The translations under genes were made by a program, and so were the position numbers. From assembly GCA_020435965.1 (NCBI GenBank), contig JAGQYS010000017.1:62001-126000 (forward strand): a stretch of 64,000 nucleotides of DNA, in the 5' to 3' direction. This DNA is from Flavobacteriaceae bacterium (GTDB taxonomy: Bacteria > Bacteroidota > Bacteroidia > Flavobacteriales > Flavobacteriaceae). The notes beneath the pieces are model-generated. The model did no database searches, was not told the DNA's origin, and worked only from the letters and a program-made list of their open reading frames with translations. Positions 43,616-52,375 of this stretch are shown here, piece by piece. The first letter of the stretch is position 1. Every line of letters starts with the position of its first letter.

Positions 43616-43801
43616 CTATTCGCTTTTATCCTTTTTTGGCTCAGTATCTTCTTTGCTAGCGTCTTTAAATTCTTTGATGCCGCTTCCAAGACCTCTCATT
43701 AATTCAGGGATTTTCTTTCCACCAAATAATAATAAAACTACCACAACAATTAATATAATCTGTGGCGCTCCAATTGCTAAGGGTAACATATATAGACTCA
43801 T
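43616..43801 (-). CDS. tatA: Twin-arginine translocase subunit TatA/TatE
   Basis: 61 residues, minimal but complete: one N-terminal membrane helix ([20 protein letters not shown]), the hinge [14 protein letters not shown] and a basic amphipathic helix [12 protein letters not shown]. TatA forms the translocation pore for folded proteins with twin-arginine signals; TatC is not in this window. A -7 element precedes it on the minus strand. Its separation from other tat genes is normal for the group as far as I know. Confidence 0.93.
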   Translation of the reverse strand: MSLYMLPLAIGAPQIILIVVVVLLLFGGKKIPELMRGLGSGIKEFKDASKEDTEPKKDKSE

Positions 43802-43820
43802 CTTGTTTTGATTTAAAAAA

Positions 43821-43828
43821 CAAAGTTA
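43821..43828 (-). promoter_or_regulatory. Bacteroidota -7 element for tatA
   Basis: Minus strand TAACTTTG matches TAnnTTTG, 19 bp before the tatA start codon. Confidence 0.5.
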
Positions 43829-43900
43829 ATAATTAAAGTTTAAAAAAAACGTTTTAAGCAAACTTTAGCATAATATAAAAAGTTAAATACTTATTTTATT

Positions 43901-43908
43901 TAAATTTG
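43901..43908 (+). promoter_or_regulatory. Bacteroidota -7 element for the M23-led operon
   Basis: TAAATTTG matches TAnnTTTG, 7 bp before the ATG at 43916. The expected transcript start would leave almost no leader. Confidence 0.4.
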
Positions 43909-43915
43909 TTTTTAA

Positions 43916-44785
43916 ATGACAGCAAAAAAGAAAGGTAAAAAAAGGCTAGCCAGAAAACTACTTCACAAGTACAGGCTCGTCATTTTAAATGAAGACACGT
44001 TTGAAGAACGGTTCGCCATAAAACTAACTCGACTCAATGTGTTTGTTATTGTATCCTTACTTACCATTATGTTAATCATAGGAACAACAATGCTAATAGC
44101 TTACACACCTTTAAGAGAATATATTCCAGGCTATTCATCAACAGCCTTAAAAAAGAAAGCTACTGAGTTGAATTATAAAACAGATTCATTACAACAAGTA
44201 ATTATTGCTAACGAGAAATATTTAGAGTCAATAAAACGCGTATTAACAGGAGATATTAGCGCTGTTGAGATTAACAAAGACTCTATAATTAATGCTGCCG
44301 AACAAGACATAGATGCTGGAGATTTAATCCCTTCAGACGAAGATTTACGTTTACGCGAAAAAGTTGATAAAGAAGACAAATACAACCTTTTCGAATCTGC
44401 TACCTCAAAAGTTAATTTTGTGTTATTTCCACCAGCAAACGGAGCAATAAGTGAAGGCTATAATGCTGAAGATAAGCACTTCGCCGTAGATATTGTTGTT
44501 GCAAAAGATACACCAATCAAAGCCACAGCAGACGGAACAGTAATATTGGCAGAATGGACCACACAAACAGGATACGTTATTATTATTGATCATGGAAATG
44601 GCTTAATTTCAGCCTACAAACACAATGCGTCTTTAACTAAAGCCCAAGGTGATTTAGTAAAATCTGGCGAGGTCATTGCTATTTCCGGAAATGCAGGAGA
44701 GCTTACAACAGGACCACATTTGCATTTTGAACTATGGAATGATGGCTACCCAATTGACCCAACAACTTTTATTGATTTTAATTAA
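43916..44785 (+). CDS. M23 family metallopeptidase, membrane-anchored
   Basis: 289 residues. A basic cytoplasmic tail (KKKGKKRLARKLLHKYR), one membrane helix (about 38-62, VFVIVSLLTIMLIIGTTML), a coiled-coil spacer and a C-terminal LytM/M23 domain. Zinc ligands are visible in HFAVDIV (H and D) near residue 185 and PHLHFELW near residue 268. Active members cut peptide cross-links; others only regulate amidases, but here the ligands are present. The stop abuts the GH3 gene start (TAAATG), beginning a long rightward gene run. Confidence 0.92.
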   Translation: MTAKKKGKKRLARKLLHKYRLVILNEDTFEERFAIKLTRLNVFVIVSLLTIMLIIGTTMLIAYTPLREYIPGYSSTALKKKATELNYKTDSLQQVIIANEKYLESIKRVLTGDISAVEINKDSIINAAEQDIDAGDLIPSDEDLRLREKVDKEDKYNLFESATSKVNFVLFPPANGAISEGYNAEDKHFAVDIVVAKDTPIKATADGTVILAEWTTQTGYVIIIDHGNGLISAYKHNASLTKAQGDLVKSGEVIAISGNAGELTTGPHLHFELWNDGYPIDPTTFIDFN

Positions 44786-46303
44786 ATGAAACTACCCGAA
44801 ATAACCTCAATAAAAGCGTTATTGGCAAAACCTTTCGCAAAACAAGTTAAAAGGAAAATGGACAAATGGCTATCAAAGCCTATTGAAACTCAAAATAAAG
44901 TTTTTCAGAACCTAATAAGTGTTGGAGCAGGAACAGTTTTTGGGAAAGATCATGATTTTGTTAGCATCAAATCACATCAAGATTTTGTAAAACGAGTTCC
45001 AATAAGGGATTACGAAGCGCTAAAACCATATGTAGAAAAAGTAGTTGCTGGTCAAGAAAATATTCTTTGGAAAGGTAAGCCAATTTATTTTGCAAAAACC
45101 TCAGGAACAACGTCAGGAGTAAAGTACATTCCCATTACTGATGTTTCTATCAAGGCTCAAGTTGAAGCCTCAAGAAATGCTATTTTACTCTACCTTAATG
45201 AAACTGGCAAAACAGGGTTTGTAAATGGTAAGATGATTTTTTTACAAGGAAGCCCAGTTTTAACAAAAAAAAATGGGATAAAAGTTGGCAGACTTTCAGG
45301 CATTTCAGCACACTATGTGCCAAAATATCTTCAAAAAAACAGGCTGCCAAGCTGGGAAACCAACTGCATTGAAGATTGGGAAACAAAAGTAGATGCTATT
45401 ATTGATGAGACCTTAAATGAAGATATGACCATTATTGCAGGCATTCCATCTTGGGTTCAAATGTATTTTGAAAAAATAAACCAAAGAACTGGAAAACCCA
45501 TTGGCGAAGTGTTTAAAAACTTCAACCTTTTTATTTATGGAGGTGTCAATTATGAACCTTACAGAACAAAATTTGAAAAATTGATAGGCAGAAAAGTTGA
45601 TAGTATAGAGTTGTATCCAGCTAGCGAAGGATTTTTCGCATTTCAAGACAAGCAACATGAAAAAGGCATGCTTTTATTGCTTAACTCAGGAATTTTTTAT
45701 GAGTTTGTTAAAGTCGATGAGTTTTTTAATGAAAACCCTAAACGAATTACCATAAAAGATGTTGAATTAGGCGTAAATTATGTGATGATTATCTCAACAA
45801 ACGCAGGACTTTGGGCTTATAATGTTGGAGATACAGTAGAGTTCACTTCACTCAATCCACATAAAGTTATTGTAACAGGAAGAATTAAACACTTTATTTC
45901 AGCCTTTGGAGAACATGTTATAGGTAAAGAAGTTGAACAAGCCATGCAAGAAGCCACAAAAAAGTTTAATGTAAACATGACTGAATTTACAGTAGCTCCA
46001 AAGTTAAATCCAACAAATGGGCTTCCCTACCACGAATGGTTTATTGAGTTTGAAGCTAAACCCAAAAACATTGATAAAATTGAAGCTTTTATAGATCAAT
46101 CTATGCAAAATCAGAACACCTATTATTTTGATCTCATCAAAGGTAAAGTCCTTCAACCATTAAAAATTTCAGTAGTTGAAAAAAACGGGTTTAATAAATA
46201 CATGAGTACAATAGGTAAATTAGGAGGTCAAAACAAAGTACCACGATTGGCAAACGACAGAAAAATTGCCGATATTTTATCAAAGTATATTAAAGCGAAT
46301 TAA
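44786..46303 (+). CDS. GH3 auxin-responsive promoter family protein
   Basis: 505 residues, a member of the acyl-acid amido synthetase family best known from plant GH3 enzymes. AKTSGTTSGVKYIPIT near residue 108 is the ATP/AMP-binding P-loop, YPASEGFFAFQD near residue 277 and YVMIISTNAGLWAYNVGDTVEF near 330 are the other adenylation motifs, with a C-terminal domain from about 385 (GEHVIGKEVEQAM). By family it would adenylate a carboxylic acid and join it to an amine, but bacterial substrates are unknown. Immediately follows the M23 gene with no gap. Confidence 0.88.
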   Translation: MKLPEITSIKALLAKPFAKQVKRKMDKWLSKPIETQNKVFQNLISVGAGTVFGKDHDFVSIKSHQDFVKRVPIRDYEALKPYVEKVVAGQENILWKGKPIYFAKTSGTTSGVKYIPITDVSIKAQVEASRNAILLYLNETGKTGFVNGKMIFLQGSPVLTKKNGIKVGRLSGISAHYVPKYLQKNRLPSWETNCIEDWETKVDAIIDETLNEDMTIIAGIPSWVQMYFEKINQRTGKPIGEVFKNFNLFIYGGVNYEPYRTKFEKLIGRKVDSIELYPASEGFFAFQDKQHEKGMLLLLNSGIFYEFVKVDEFFNENPKRITIKDVELGVNYVMIISTNAGLWAYNVGDTVEFTSLNPHKVIVTGRIKHFISAFGEHVIGKEVEQAMQEATKKFNVNMTEFTVAPKLNPTNGLPYHEWFIEFEAKPKNIDKIEAFIDQSMQNQNTYYFDLIKGKVLQPLKISVVEKNGFNKYMSTIGKLGGQNKVPRLANDRKIADILSKYIKAN

Positions 46304-46320
46304 CCTATATTTGCAGGTTA
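46301..46320 (+). promoter_or_regulatory. Inverted repeat and -7 element before the DUF6909 gene
   Basis: TAACCT-ATATTTGC-AGGTTA is a 6-bp inverted repeat overlapping the GH3 stop. Inside it, TATATTTG (46306-46313) matches TAnnTTTG, so an internal promoter under repressor control is possible. The DUF6909 ATG is 17 bp further on. Confidence 0.35.
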
Positions 46321-46330
46321 AATATTATAA

Positions 46331-48016
46331 ATGAGCAAAAAAAACAAAGGAAGAACAAGAGCACAGGAAAGCTCAAGCGCGATCGAACGCATGTATATAA
46401 CCATGCGGCATTTATTTAACAGAGGGTTTTATAAGCCAATGGGGATTTCTGGCGAAACCCTTAGAGAGGCGTTGTTGTTGTTAAGACCAGAAATCTATGG
46501 ATCCATCGCAGAGGAAAAAGCAGAACTTGACGGATTGCTTTATGTTATAGATAGATTGCCTCAGGGCATAGAAGAATGTCGATTTATAAATCTTACCAGT
46601 GATGAAGGCTATGGAAACTCACATTTTGAAGTTATTATTCCGCCAAAGCGTCGACGAAATTGTTACAGAATAGATGAAGAGCAAATCAACATTGAAATTA
46701 CTCGTGGTCGCTCAGAGATTTATGATATTCTTACACACTTAACCTTCCTGTTTATTGAGTCACATAAAATAAGCAAGCGCGTTTTAATAAACGATAAAGG
46801 AGACACCACGAGAGATTGGGTAAAATTAGAAAAAGCTGTATTATCCAAAACAGAACTTACCTTCAAAGAACGCGAAATAGCAGTTACTCATACAGCCAAT
46901 ATTTTGGGACGAACATTTGAAGAACTTACCACGATGTATCCAAAGTTTGCAACAAAAAATCAACCGGAAAGGTTATTGCAAATTATCTATTGGTTAGGAA
47001 AGTTGGCAATAGATGAAACTATAAACAACAATAGAAGAACAGTAACATTTAGCCCAGTTTTAAGAGAGCGATTAGGACACCACATTCATGGCGAGATATG
47101 GTCAAATAATATTAAAGAAGAACTCAAAAAAAGAGATTTATTAGAACGACCAATACACATTATAAGTGCGAATCTTCATAGCGTGATGAATACGTTGCAT
47201 GCGCCAAAAGCGTTAAAAGCATTTGCAGCAAAAAAAGATATATTTGAAGTTTATGAAGCTTTAAGCAATAAAGCTAATATTGCTTTAAGGGATAAAGTAA
47301 CAAAATTAGCCGCCCAAGAAGGGATGATATTTATTCCAGACGCTTCAGGAACAAATATTGATGTCCAGATTTTTGACACCGCTAAAATTGACCTTAAAGC
47401 CTCAGACTTAAAAATTGCTAAAAATGGCAAAGATTCAGAAAATCCAGTTATTTTTGTTATGGATTATGCTTTTGGAGAGCAAGCTTATGAAACGATAGAC
47501 GAGTTTTTAAAACCTTTTGGGAATAAAGGCTCGAAAACACATTTAAATATCCAATCCATTTCAATAATGGGTAAGGCGGGAATTTTAGAAGGAGGCAAAG
47601 GAGATATCATGATACCATCGGCTCATATTTTTGAGGGTACAGCAGATAATTACCCTTTTGAAAATGAATTGAAAAAGAAACACTTAGAAGGTAATGGTGT
47701 AAAAATTTATGAAGGCTCAATGGTAACTGTACTAGGAACCTCATTGCAGAATAAAGAAATATTGAAATTTTTCCATGATTCAACATGGAATGTAATAGGC
47801 CTTGAAATGGAAGGCGCTCATTATCAAAAAGCAATTCAAGCAGCTTCAAAAGTAAGAAACAGCATAAACAAAGACGTAAAAGTTAGATACGCATATTATG
47901 CCAGTGACAATCCTTTAGAAACCGGAAGCACGTTAGCCTCAGGCGGATTAGGAACAAGCGGAGTAAGACCAACATATTTAATAACAAGAAAAATTTTAGA
48001 ACAGATACTAAATTAA
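46331..48016 (+). CDS. DUF6909-type protein with nucleoside-phosphorylase-like C-terminus
   Basis: 561 residues, soluble, basic start (MSKKNKGRTRAQ). I believe it belongs to DUF6909, a Bacteroidota family without known function. The N-terminal half is helical with RLPQGIEECRFINLTSDEG and HEIWSNN-like HGEIWSNNIKEEL segments. The C-terminal part (about 390-561) has SIMGKAGILEGGKGDIMIPS, SMVTVLGTSLQ and NVIGLEMEGAHYQKAI; the last resembles the ribose-binding Met-Glu motif of PNP/MTAN nucleosidases, and its strand order is compatible with that fold. A nucleotide- or nucleoside-cleaving role is inference. 27 bp after GH3 and 9 bp before the Wzz-like gene. Confidence 0.75.
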   Translation: MSKKNKGRTRAQESSSAIERMYITMRHLFNRGFYKPMGISGETLREALLLLRPEIYGSIAEEKAELDGLLYVIDRLPQGIEECRFINLTSDEGYGNSHFEVIIPPKRRRNCYRIDEEQINIEITRGRSEIYDILTHLTFLFIESHKISKRVLINDKGDTTRDWVKLEKAVLSKTELTFKEREIAVTHTANILGRTFEELTTMYPKFATKNQPERLLQIIYWLGKLAIDETINNNRRTVTFSPVLRERLGHHIHGEIWSNNIKEELKKRDLLERPIHIISANLHSVMNTLHAPKALKAFAAKKDIFEVYEALSNKANIALRDKVTKLAAQEGMIFIPDASGTNIDVQIFDTAKIDLKASDLKIAKNGKDSENPVIFVMDYAFGEQAYETIDEFLKPFGNKGSKTHLNIQSISIMGKAGILEGGKGDIMIPSAHIFEGTADNYPFENELKKKHLEGNGVKIYEGSMVTVLGTSLQNKEILKFFHDSTWNVIGLEMEGAHYQKAIQAASKVRNSINKDVKVRYAYYASDNPLETGSTLASGGLGTSGVRPTYLITRKILEQILN

Positions 48017-48025
48017 ATTGTAAAA

Positions 48026-49102
48026 ATGAATAAAGAAATTAATACGCCACAAAACAATTCTGAGGAAGTAGATTTAGGACAATTATTTAAAATGATAGGA
48101 AATTTGTTTGATAGGTTGTTTAGTTTTTTAGGCAACATATTCAATAAGCTCTTTTTAGCATTTGTATGGTGCGCTTTTTTTGTTAAAAAAAACATAATAA
48201 TACTCTTTATAGCTGCGGTATTGGGATTCGCTTATGGCTTTTTTGAAGAAAGGAAATCTGCTCCAGTTTTTGAATCTTCAGTACTTATTAGACAAAATTA
48301 TAGCACAGGAGAAAACCTTTATAACACCATTAATTATTATAATGGGTTGTTATCTCAAAAAGATTATACTGCACTTGCTAATGAATTATCTATTGATACT
48401 TCCTATGTTAGCTCTATAATTAATTTTGAAGTTGAAGCGTTAATCAGCGAAAACCAAAGACTTATTGAATTTAATAAATATATCAAAAGATTAGATTCTG
48501 CACTGGTTTCCACAATTGATTACAAAGACTATATGGAAAATGTTAAAGAGTATATTTATGAAATGCAACAATTGACAGTTAAGTCTAAAACCAATGAAAA
48601 TTTTGACAAAGTTTTTGATGCAATAGTAAAAAGCCTGAATTCAAATACATTCTTTAAAAGAGAGCAAGAAAAAGATATAAGACAATTAGAAAACCGAAAG
48701 CTAGCCATAGAGAGAGCATTGGCTGAATCCGATTCTTTACAAAAAGTTTATAAAAAAGTGCTAGAAAAATCTTTGGAAACCCAAAAAGGTTCTCAAACTA
48801 GTATTACTATAGAGGGAAGTGATGATAAAAACAAAACAAAAGAATTTGATTTATATAAAAACGACATAGAATTAAGAAGAGAATTAGTAAACATAGAAAG
48901 AGATAAAGAAAACAAACAATTTATTATAGAAATTTTATCTAACATTCCCAATAGAGGCTTTGTAGATACTTCTATCCAGTTTCTGGGAAAATCATTTAGC
49001 CCAAAAGTGTTTTTCTCTGCTTTCTTTGCGTTTGTTGTTTTTACCGCCTTACTTATGTTAAGGTTTGTTAAATTTTTAGAAAAATATAAAAACAAAGTAT
49101 AA
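48026..49102 (+). CDS. Wzz-like polysaccharide chain-length/co-polymerase protein
   Basis: 358 residues. A cytoplasmic amphipathic region of about 50 residues, a first membrane helix (about 52-72, NIIILFIAAVLGFAYGFF), a periplasmic domain with ESSVLIRQNYSTGENLYN and a long coiled coil (about 215-300), and a second membrane helix (about 325-345, VFFSAFFAFVVFTALLML) leaving a short basic tail. Two helices flanking a coiled-coil periplasmic domain is the Wzz/PCP layout; the sequence is otherwise divergent and lacks a kinase domain. It opens the sugar-biosynthesis genes, with rfbB 3 bp downstream. Confidence 0.75.
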   Translation: MNKEINTPQNNSEEVDLGQLFKMIGNLFDRLFSFLGNIFNKLFLAFVWCAFFVKKNIIILFIAAVLGFAYGFFEERKSAPVFESSVLIRQNYSTGENLYNTINYYNGLLSQKDYTALANELSIDTSYVSSIINFEVEALISENQRLIEFNKYIKRLDSALVSTIDYKDYMENVKEYIYEMQQLTVKSKTNENFDKVFDAIVKSLNSNTFFKREQEKDIRQLENRKLAIERALAESDSLQKVYKKVLEKSLETQKGSQTSITIEGSDDKNKTKEFDLYKNDIELRRELVNIERDKENKQFIIEILSNIPNRGFVDTSIQFLGKSFSPKVFFSAFFAFVVFTALLMLRFVKFLEKYKNKV

Positions 49103-49105
49103 ATA

Positions 49106-50113
49106 ATGAATTTACTTATTACAGGAGGAGCTGGATTTATTGGTTCCAACTTTATCACCTATTATTTAGATAAATATCAAAACACTAAAATTGTAAATTT
49201 GGACAAGCTCACTTATGCAGGTGAGCTTTCTAATTTAGATAAAGTTTGTAATAACAAAAACTACACGTTCATTAAAGGAGATATCTGTAATAGAAGTCTT
49301 CTTGAAAAATTATTTAAAACCTATAATTTTCAAGGAGTAATCCATTTTGCAGCCGAATCGCATGTTGACAATTCTATTGAAAATCCCGCTGAGTTTATTA
49401 ATACCAATATTTTAGGCACCTTCAATCTGTTGGATGTTGCAAAGTCCAATTGGATGGAACAAGCAAATCAACCTAAAAACCAATACAAAAAAAATAGGTT
49501 TTTACACATATCTACAGATGAGGTTTATGGCAGTTTAGGTGATTCAGGATTATTTACCGAAAACACACCTTACGCACCAAATAGTCCTTACAGTGCATCA
49601 AAAGCATCATCAGATTTTTTAGTGAGAAGCTATTTCCATACTTACGGAATGAACGTTGTTACCACTAACTGTTCAAATAATTATGGCCCAAAGCAACATG
49701 ACGAAAAGTTAATACCAACCATTATTAGAAAAGCTCTTTCTGGAGAGAAAATACCGATTTATGGCGATGGTAAAAATATCCGTGATTGGTTATATGTAGA
49801 CGATCATTGCAAAGGAATAGATTTGGCTTACCAAAAAGGAACCACAGGAGAAACGTATAACATTGGAGGAAATAACGAACGCAATAATTTATATATTGCA
49901 AACAAAATATGCGAAATTTTAGACGAAATAAAACCTAAAAACGAGTCTTACAAAAATCAAATTTCCTTTGTAAAAGATAGACTTGGGCACGATTTCAGAT
50001 ACGCTATTGACGCAACTAAAATAGAAAATGAACTAGGCTGGAAAGCAGCTGAAAATTTTGAATCAGGAATCAAAAAAACCGTAAATTGGTATCTTAAAAA
50101 ATACAACTCTTAA
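49106..50113 (+). CDS. rfbB: dTDP-glucose 4,6-dehydratase
   Basis: Second step of dTDP-L-rhamnose synthesis: dTDP-glucose to dTDP-4-keto-6-deoxyglucose. 335 residues of the extended short-chain dehydrogenase fold. NAD-binding ITGGAGFIGSNF at residues 5-16, STDEVYGSLG with the catalytic Thr-Asp-Glu, and YSASKASSD with the YxxxK pair near residue 162. RDWLYVDDHCKGI near 225 is family-typical. It is joined end to end with rfbA. Gene order is rfbB-A-C-D. Confidence 0.96.
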   Translation: MNLLITGGAGFIGSNFITYYLDKYQNTKIVNLDKLTYAGELSNLDKVCNNKNYTFIKGDICNRSLLEKLFKTYNFQGVIHFAAESHVDNSIENPAEFINTNILGTFNLLDVAKSNWMEQANQPKNQYKKNRFLHISTDEVYGSLGDSGLFTENTPYAPNSPYSASKASSDFLVRSYFHTYGMNVVTTNCSNNYGPKQHDEKLIPTIIRKALSGEKIPIYGDGKNIRDWLYVDDHCKGIDLAYQKGTTGETYNIGGNNERNNLYIANKICEILDEIKPKNESYKNQISFVKDRLGHDFRYAIDATKIENELGWKAAENFESGIKKTVNWYLKKYNS

Positions 50114-50971
50114 ATGAAAGGAATTATTCTAGCTGGCGGCTCAGGCACAAGGTTATACCCACTCACAAAAGTTGTGAGTAAACAATTGATGCCTATTTAC
50201 GATAAGCCAATGATATACTATCCTTTAACCACATTAATGTCTGCTGGTATAAAAGAAATATTAATAATATCAACACCAAAAGACACAACAAAATTCAAAG
50301 AGCTTTTAGGAGATGGGAACGAATATGGTTGTGTTTTTGAATATGCAGTGCAAGAAGAGCCAAAAGGTTTGGCTGAAGCATTTATAATTGGTGAGCAGTT
50401 TATTGGTCAAGAAAAAGTTGCACTGATTTTAGGAGATAATATTTTTTATGGTTCTGGGCTAGATCAAACCCTTAAAGCTACAAATGATCCTGAAGGAGGC
50501 GTAATTTTTGCTTATCATGTACAAGACCCAAAGCGTTATGGTGTTGTTGAGTTTGATAACAATAATAAAGTAATTTCAATTGAAGAAAAACCAAATCAGC
50601 CAAAATCAAATTATGCCGTTCCAGGTATTTACTTTTATGATAACTCAGTAGTTGAAATTGCTAAAAACATTAAACCAAGCCAAAGAGGAGAACTTGAAAT
50701 TACAGATGTAAACAAAGTATATCTAGATAAAGGAACTTTAAGCGTTCAAATTTTAGACAAAGGAACAGCCTGGTTAGATACTGGAACATTTAATTCCCTA
50801 ATGCAGGCCTCACAGTTTGTTCAGGTTATTGAGGAGCGACAAGGTCAAAAAATAGGATGCATCGAAGAAACAGCCTATAAAATGGGCTTCATCAGTAAAG
50901 CACAACTTCTAGAATTAGCAAAACCACTACTTAAAAGTGGCTATGGCGAATATCTTCAACAAATACAATAA
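50114..50971 (+). CDS. rfbA: Glucose-1-phosphate thymidylyltransferase
   Basis: First step of dTDP-rhamnose synthesis, making dTDP-glucose from dTTP and glucose 1-phosphate. 285 residues. [22 protein letters not shown] is shortened here to its core [13 protein letters not shown] at residues 5-17, the nucleotide-binding signature; [21 protein letters not shown] and WLDTGT complete the family. Starts on the base after the rfbB stop. Confidence 0.96.
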   Translation: MKGIILAGGSGTRLYPLTKVVSKQLMPIYDKPMIYYPLTTLMSAGIKEILIISTPKDTTKFKELLGDGNEYGCVFEYAVQEEPKGLAEAFIIGEQFIGQEKVALILGDNIFYGSGLDQTLKATNDPEGGVIFAYHVQDPKRYGVVEFDNNNKVISIEEKPNQPKSNYAVPGIYFYDNSVVEIAKNIKPSQRGELEITDVNKVYLDKGTLSVQILDKGTAWLDTGTFNSLMQASQFVQVIEERQGQKIGCIEETAYKMGFISKAQLLELAKPLLKSGYGEYLQQIQ

Positions 50972-50972
50972 T

Positions 50973-51518
50973 ATGGAAGCCAAAGAAACTTACCTAAAAG
51001 GCTGTTTTGTTATTTCCCCAAAAGTATTTAATGATAAAAGGGGGTATTTTTTTGAAAGCTTTAATAAAGAAAAATTTGAATCGTTAGCAGGAATTTCAAT
51101 TGATTTTGTTCAAGACAATCAATCTCTATCCTCAAAAGGAGTGTTGAGAGGGCTGCATTTCCAAACAGGAGAATTTGAACAAGCTAAATTAGTGAGAACT
51201 GTAAAAGGAAGCATACTTGATGTATGTGTTGACCTTAGAAAAAACTCTAAAACTTTTGGGCAATATTTTTCTATAATTTTAGATGATAAAAACCACCAAC
51301 AATTATTCATTCCTCGAGGATTCGCTCATGGATTTCTTTCCCTAGAAAATAACACAATAATAAATTATAAATGTGATAACTACTATAATAAAAATGCCGA
51401 AAAAGGCATTGTTTATAATGATAAAACTTTAAATATCGATTGGAATATTGATAATTCTAAGGTTATTTTATCTGATAAAGACAAAGAATTACCAGATTTT
51501 GACACATTTTTCTCATGA
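50973..51518 (+). CDS. rfbC: dTDP-4-dehydrorhamnose 3,5-epimerase
   Basis: Third step of dTDP-L-rhamnose synthesis. 181 residues, usual length of the cupin-like epimerase. VFNDKRGYFFESFN near residue 20, VLRGLHFQ near 57 (active-site His), DVCVDLRKNSKTFG near 84 and FIPRGFAHGFL near 111 are all present. A longer frame from a GTG at 50937 lies inside rfbA; the ATG at 50973, one base after the rfbA stop, is preferred. Its end overlaps rfbD by 4 bp (ATGA). Confidence 0.95.
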   Translation: MEAKETYLKGCFVISPKVFNDKRGYFFESFNKEKFESLAGISIDFVQDNQSLSSKGVLRGLHFQTGEFEQAKLVRTVKGSILDVCVDLRKNSKTFGQYFSIILDDKNHQQLFIPRGFAHGFLSLENNTIINYKCDNYYNKNAEKGIVYNDKTLNIDWNIDNSKVILSDKDKELPDFDTFFS

Positions 51519-52375
51519 AAACAAAAATCTTAGTCACAGGAGCCAATGGACAACTAGCTAAGTGTATAAAAGATTTAGAACCAAATTTTTTAAACTTCAA
51601 TATAAGCTTTAAAAATTCCTCTGAATTAGATATTGCCAATCCAAACCAAGTTAGTGATGTTTTTAAAAGCAATAAGTTTGATTGGTGCATCAATTGTGCA
51701 GCATATACAAACGTAGAAAAAGCTGAAACAGAGACGGAAAAAGCCTTTAAAATAAATCAATTAGGAATAAAAAACATTGCTTTAGCATGCGGTGATTACA
51801 ACACAAAATTAATTCACGTTTCAACGGACTTTGTGTTTGATGGAAAGTCACCCGAAGCCTATACAGAAAAAGATGAGCCCAACCCAATCAATGTTTATGG
51901 ATTATCAAAACTAAAAGGAGAAAAAGAACTACAAAGCATTTTAAACGAGTACTTTATAATAAGAACATCTTGGCTTTATTCTGAATATGGAAGTAATTTC
52001 CTAAAAACAATGCTTAAACTTGCAGAGACAAAAAGAGAAATCAATGTGGTTTCAGACCAAATAGGAACTCCAACATATGCTAAGGATTTGGCTAATATTA
52101 TTCTAAACATTATAAAATCAGACATTAAGAAATACGGAATTTACAACTATAGCAATCAAGGTGAAACAAGTTGGTATGACTTTGCCTCAGAAATTTTTAA
52201 AATATGTAAAGCCTCAATTAAAGTCAAACCTATAACAGCATCAAACTATCCAACACTTGCAAAAAGACCAAAATTTAGCGTTCTGGACAAAACCAAAATT
52301 AAAAACACATTCAATATTTCCATTCCACATTGGAAAGATAGTTTGGAAATAGCGATAAAAAATTTAAATGGATAA
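51515..52375 (+). CDS. rfbD: dTDP-4-dehydrorhamnose reductase
   Basis: Last step of dTDP-L-rhamnose synthesis, NAD(P)H-dependent. 286 residues. ILVTGANGQLAKCI at residues 5-18 is the dinucleotide site; INCAAYTNVEKAE near 62, STDFVFDG near 105 and YGLSKLKGE near 128 (YxxxK) complete the reductase motifs. Overlaps rfbC by 4 bp and cysQ by 8 bp, so the sugar and sulfur genes form one tightly packed transcript. Confidence 0.95.
   Translation: MKTKILVTGANGQLAKCIKDLEPNFLNFNISFKNSSELDIANPNQVSDVFKSNKFDWCINCAAYTNVEKAETETEKAFKINQLGIKNIALACGDYNTKLIHVSTDFVFDGKSPEAYTEKDEPNPINVYGLSKLKGEKELQSILNEYFIIRTSWLYSEYGSNFLKTMLKLAETKREINVVSDQIGTPTYAKDLANIILNIIKSDIKKYGIYNYSNQGETSWYDFASEIFKICKASIKVKPITASNYPTLAKRPKFSVLDKTKIKNTFNISIPHWKDSLEIAIKNLNG

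Noticed and set aside
48793-49158. 121-codon open frame antisense to the Wzz-like gene and rfbB start
   Set aside because: Crosses a real gene junction; a typical shadow frame in AT-rich DNA.
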